Origin: Streptomyces decoyicus
GTDB taxonomy: Bacteria > Actinomycetota > Actinomycetes > Streptomycetales > Streptomycetaceae
Length of the DNA: 64,000 nucleotides
Reading direction: 5' to 3'
Assembly (NCBI RefSeq): GCF_019880305.1
Contig: NZ_CP082301.1
Span: forward strand, 6,634,001-6,698,000
Below are positions 62,347-64,000 of this stretch, one piece after another. Each line of letters begins with the position of its first letter. Positions within the stretch are counted from its first letter, which is position 1. A program made the translations under genes and the position numbers. A model generated the notes under the pieces. It saw only the letters and a list, made by a program, of their open reading frames with translations. It had not been told where the DNA came from and made no database searches.

Positions 62347-64000
62347 ATGACGGACAGGGAAAACGGTGCGACGGGCCGCGCACCGGCCGCCACCGAGGCG
62401 TTCCGGGCGGCGCGGGATCTCCTGCTGCGGCACCGGGAGGACTACGACGCGGCCCGCGCGGCGTTCCGCTGGCCCCGCCCCGACCACTTCAACTGGGCAC
62501 TGGACTGGTTCGACGCCATCGCCCGCGGCAACGACCGCACCGCGCTGCACCTCGTCGAGGAGGACGGCACCGAGACCCGGCTGAGCTTCGAGGAGCTGCG
62601 GCGCCGCTCCGACCAGGCCGCCAACTGGCTGTCCGCCAACGGGGTACGGGCCGGCGACCGTATCGTCATGATGCTCGGCAACCAGGTGGAGCTGTGGGAG
62701 TCCGCGCTGGCCGCGATGAAGCTGCGCGCCGTCGTCATCCCGGCGACCCCGCTGCTCGGCGCCGCCGATCTCGCCGACCGGATCGACCGCGGCCGGGCCC
62801 GGCACGTCATCGTGCGTGCCGCGGACACCGACAAGTTCGCCGCCGTACCGGGCGACTACACCCGGATCGCGGTCGGCGGCGCGGCCGCGGCGGACGGCTG
62901 GCTGGCGTACGAGGAGGCCTACGAGAGCCCCGACAGCTATGAGCCGGGCGGGCCCACCCGGGCCGACGACCCTCTGATGCTCTACTTCACCTCCGGCACC
63001 ACCGCCCGCCCCAAGCTCGTCGAGCACACGCATGCCTCCTACCCCATCGGCCACCTCGCGACGATGTACTGGATCGGCCTGCGGCCCGGCGATGTGCACC
63101 TCAACATCTCCTCGCCCGGATGGGCCAAGCACGCCTGGTCCAATCTCTTCGCGCCGTGGAACGCCGAGGCCACCGTCTTCATCCACAACTACACCCGCTT
63201 CGACGCGGCCCGGCTGATGGCCGAGATGGACCGGGCCCGCGTCACCAGCTTCTGCGCCCCGCCCACTGTCTGGCGGATGCTCATCCAGGCCGACCTCTCG
63301 GCGCTCCGCAACCCGCCGCGGGAGATCGTCGCCGCCGGGGAACCGCTCAACCCGGAGATCATCGAGCAGGTACGGCAGTCCTGGGGCGTGACGATCCGGG
63401 ACGGCTTCGGACAGACCGAGACCGCCGTCCAGGTGGCGAACACCCCGGGCCAGACCGTCAAACCGGGCTCCATGGGACGGCCCACCCCCGGCTTCGACGT
63501 CGTCCTGCTCGACCCGGTCAGCGGCGCACCGGCCGACGAGGGAGAGATCGCCCTCGACCTGTCCACCCGGCCGGTCGGTCTGATGACCGGCTACCAGGGA
63601 GACCCGGTACGCACCGCGGAGGCGATGGCCGGCGGCTACTACCGCACCGGCGACATCGGCTCCCGCGACAGCGAAGGCCGGATCACCTACATCGGGCGCG
63701 GCGACGACGTCTTCAAGGCGTCCGACTACAAGATCTCCCCGTTCGAGCTGGAGAGCGCCCTGCTGGAGCACGAGGCGGTCGCCGAGGCCGCCGTGGTGCC
63801 GTCCCCCGACCCCGTGCGGCTGGCCGTGCCCAAGGCGTATGTCGTGCTGGCGGCCGGGTGGTCGCCCGGCCCGGAGACCGCGAAGCTGATCTTCGCGCAC
63901 TCCCGTGACGTCCTGGCCCCCTACAAACGCATCCGGCGGCTGGAGTTCGCCGAACTGCCGAAGACCGTCTCCGGAAAGATCCGCCGTATCGAACTGCGTG
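62347..64000 (+). CDS. AMP-forming acyl-CoA synthetase (partial, runs off window)
   Basis: At least 551 codons from the ATG at 62347 (GGAGGACAC upstream); the 3' end is outside the window. Adenylate-forming motifs are YFTSGTTARPKLVEHTH, DGFGQTETAVQ, YYRTGDIGSRDSEGRI and PKTVSGKIRRIELR (the last with the adenylation Lys), so only a few C-terminal residues are missing. The layout fits the medium-chain/benzoate-type ACSM group. It should activate a carboxylic acid (fatty or aromatic) to its CoA thioester. It is divergent from a GAF-LuxR regulator. Confidence 0.92.
   Translation, partial: MTDRENGATGRAPAATEAFRAARDLLLRHREDYDAARAAFRWPRPDHFNWALDWFDAIARGNDRTALHLVEEDGTETRLSFEELRRRSDQAANWLSANGVRAGDRIVMMLGNQVELWESALAAMKLRAVVIPATPLLGAADLADRIDRGRARHVIVRAADTDKFAAVPGDYTRIAVGGAAAADGWLAYEEAYESPDSYEPGGPTRADDPLMLYFTSGTTARPKLVEHTHASYPIGHLATMYWIGLRPGDVHLNISSPGWAKHAWSNLFAPWNAEATVFIHNYTRFDAARLMAEMDRARVTSFCAPPTVWRMLIQADLSALRNPPREIVAAGEPLNPEIIEQVRQSWGVTIRDGFGQTETAVQVANTPGQTVKPGSMGRPTPGFDVVLLDPVSGAPADEGEIALDLSTRPVGLMTGYQGDPVRTAEAMAGGYYRTGDIGSRDSEGRITYIGRGDDVFKASDYKISPFELESALLEHEAVAEAAVVPSPDPVRLAVPKAYVVLAAGWSPGPETAKLIFAHSRDVLAPYKRIRRLEFAELPKTVSGKIRRIELR

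Overview
The window looks like a chromosomal segment of a Streptomyces (Actinomycetota, high GC). The signs are strong G/C third-position bias, many GTG starts, Shine-Dalgarno sites of the AGGAGG type, mycothiol-dependent enzymes, Streptomyces-type families (streptophobe, DUF6777, DUF2637) and a DmdR/DtxR-type iron box. There is no rRNA, tRNA, CRISPR array, insertion sequence or polyketide/peptide synthase cluster. It is mostly ordinary chromosome with several small accessory or regulatory modules.

Left part (1-16500): metE (cobalamin-independent methionine synthase, running off the left edge) lies behind a cobalamin riboswitch. A divergent aldo/keto reductase has a MerR-type promoter, with a palindrome inside a 19-bp spacer. 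Then come a small membrane protein, an L,D-transpeptidase lipoprotein, a DUF6777 membrane protein and a streptophobe-family membrane protein. A minus-strand operon follows: a twin-FHA ABC exporter, an SH3-like repeat protein and a soluble Ser/Thr kinase, resembling the mycobacterial Rv1747/PknF pair. A uracil/xanthine-type NCS2 permease and an XRE regulator close this part.

Middle (16500-32200): a two-gene surface-polysaccharide unit encodes a membrane glycosyltransferase with degenerate receiver-like and GGDEF-like domains at its N terminus, plus an acyltransferase-3. It is followed by a TetR regulator with a four-cysteine knuckle, a mycothiol-dependent isomerase-family protein, an APC transporter, a DoxX-like gene with a scrambled 3' end next to 50-bp tandem repeats, a large Cache-PAS-GAF-SpoIIE-HATPase phosphatase, a DinB protein, a lone tsaD and rsgA behind a possible leader ORF.

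Right-centre (32200-49940): an Ada-AlkA fusion whose glycosylase active-site Asp is missing, a DUF456 protein, a PP2C-like protein that appears to lack a metal-binding Asp, PoxB, a GH38 alpha-mannosidase, an RsbW-like ATPase, DUF2637, a frameshifted gene remnant, an Imm5-like protein, and a MarR regulator with a divergent small protein. Next are an iron-box-controlled FhuF-like reductase, a GntR regulator, a methyltransferase and a TPR-like protein that ends at a 22-bp-stem terminator.

Right (50200-59100): a purine-catabolism cluster. It holds a divergent PucR regulator, the three xanthine dehydrogenase subunits (FAD, 2Fe-2S, molybdopterin), an AzgA-type purine permease and the XdhC maturation factor. 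These work together to import and oxidise hypoxanthine/xanthine.

Far right (59100-64000): three 40-bp repeats that run into the -35 box of a probably leaderless Eis-like acetyltransferase, a second GNAT enzyme, a GAF-LuxR regulator and a divergent AMP-forming acyl-CoA ligase that runs off the right edge.
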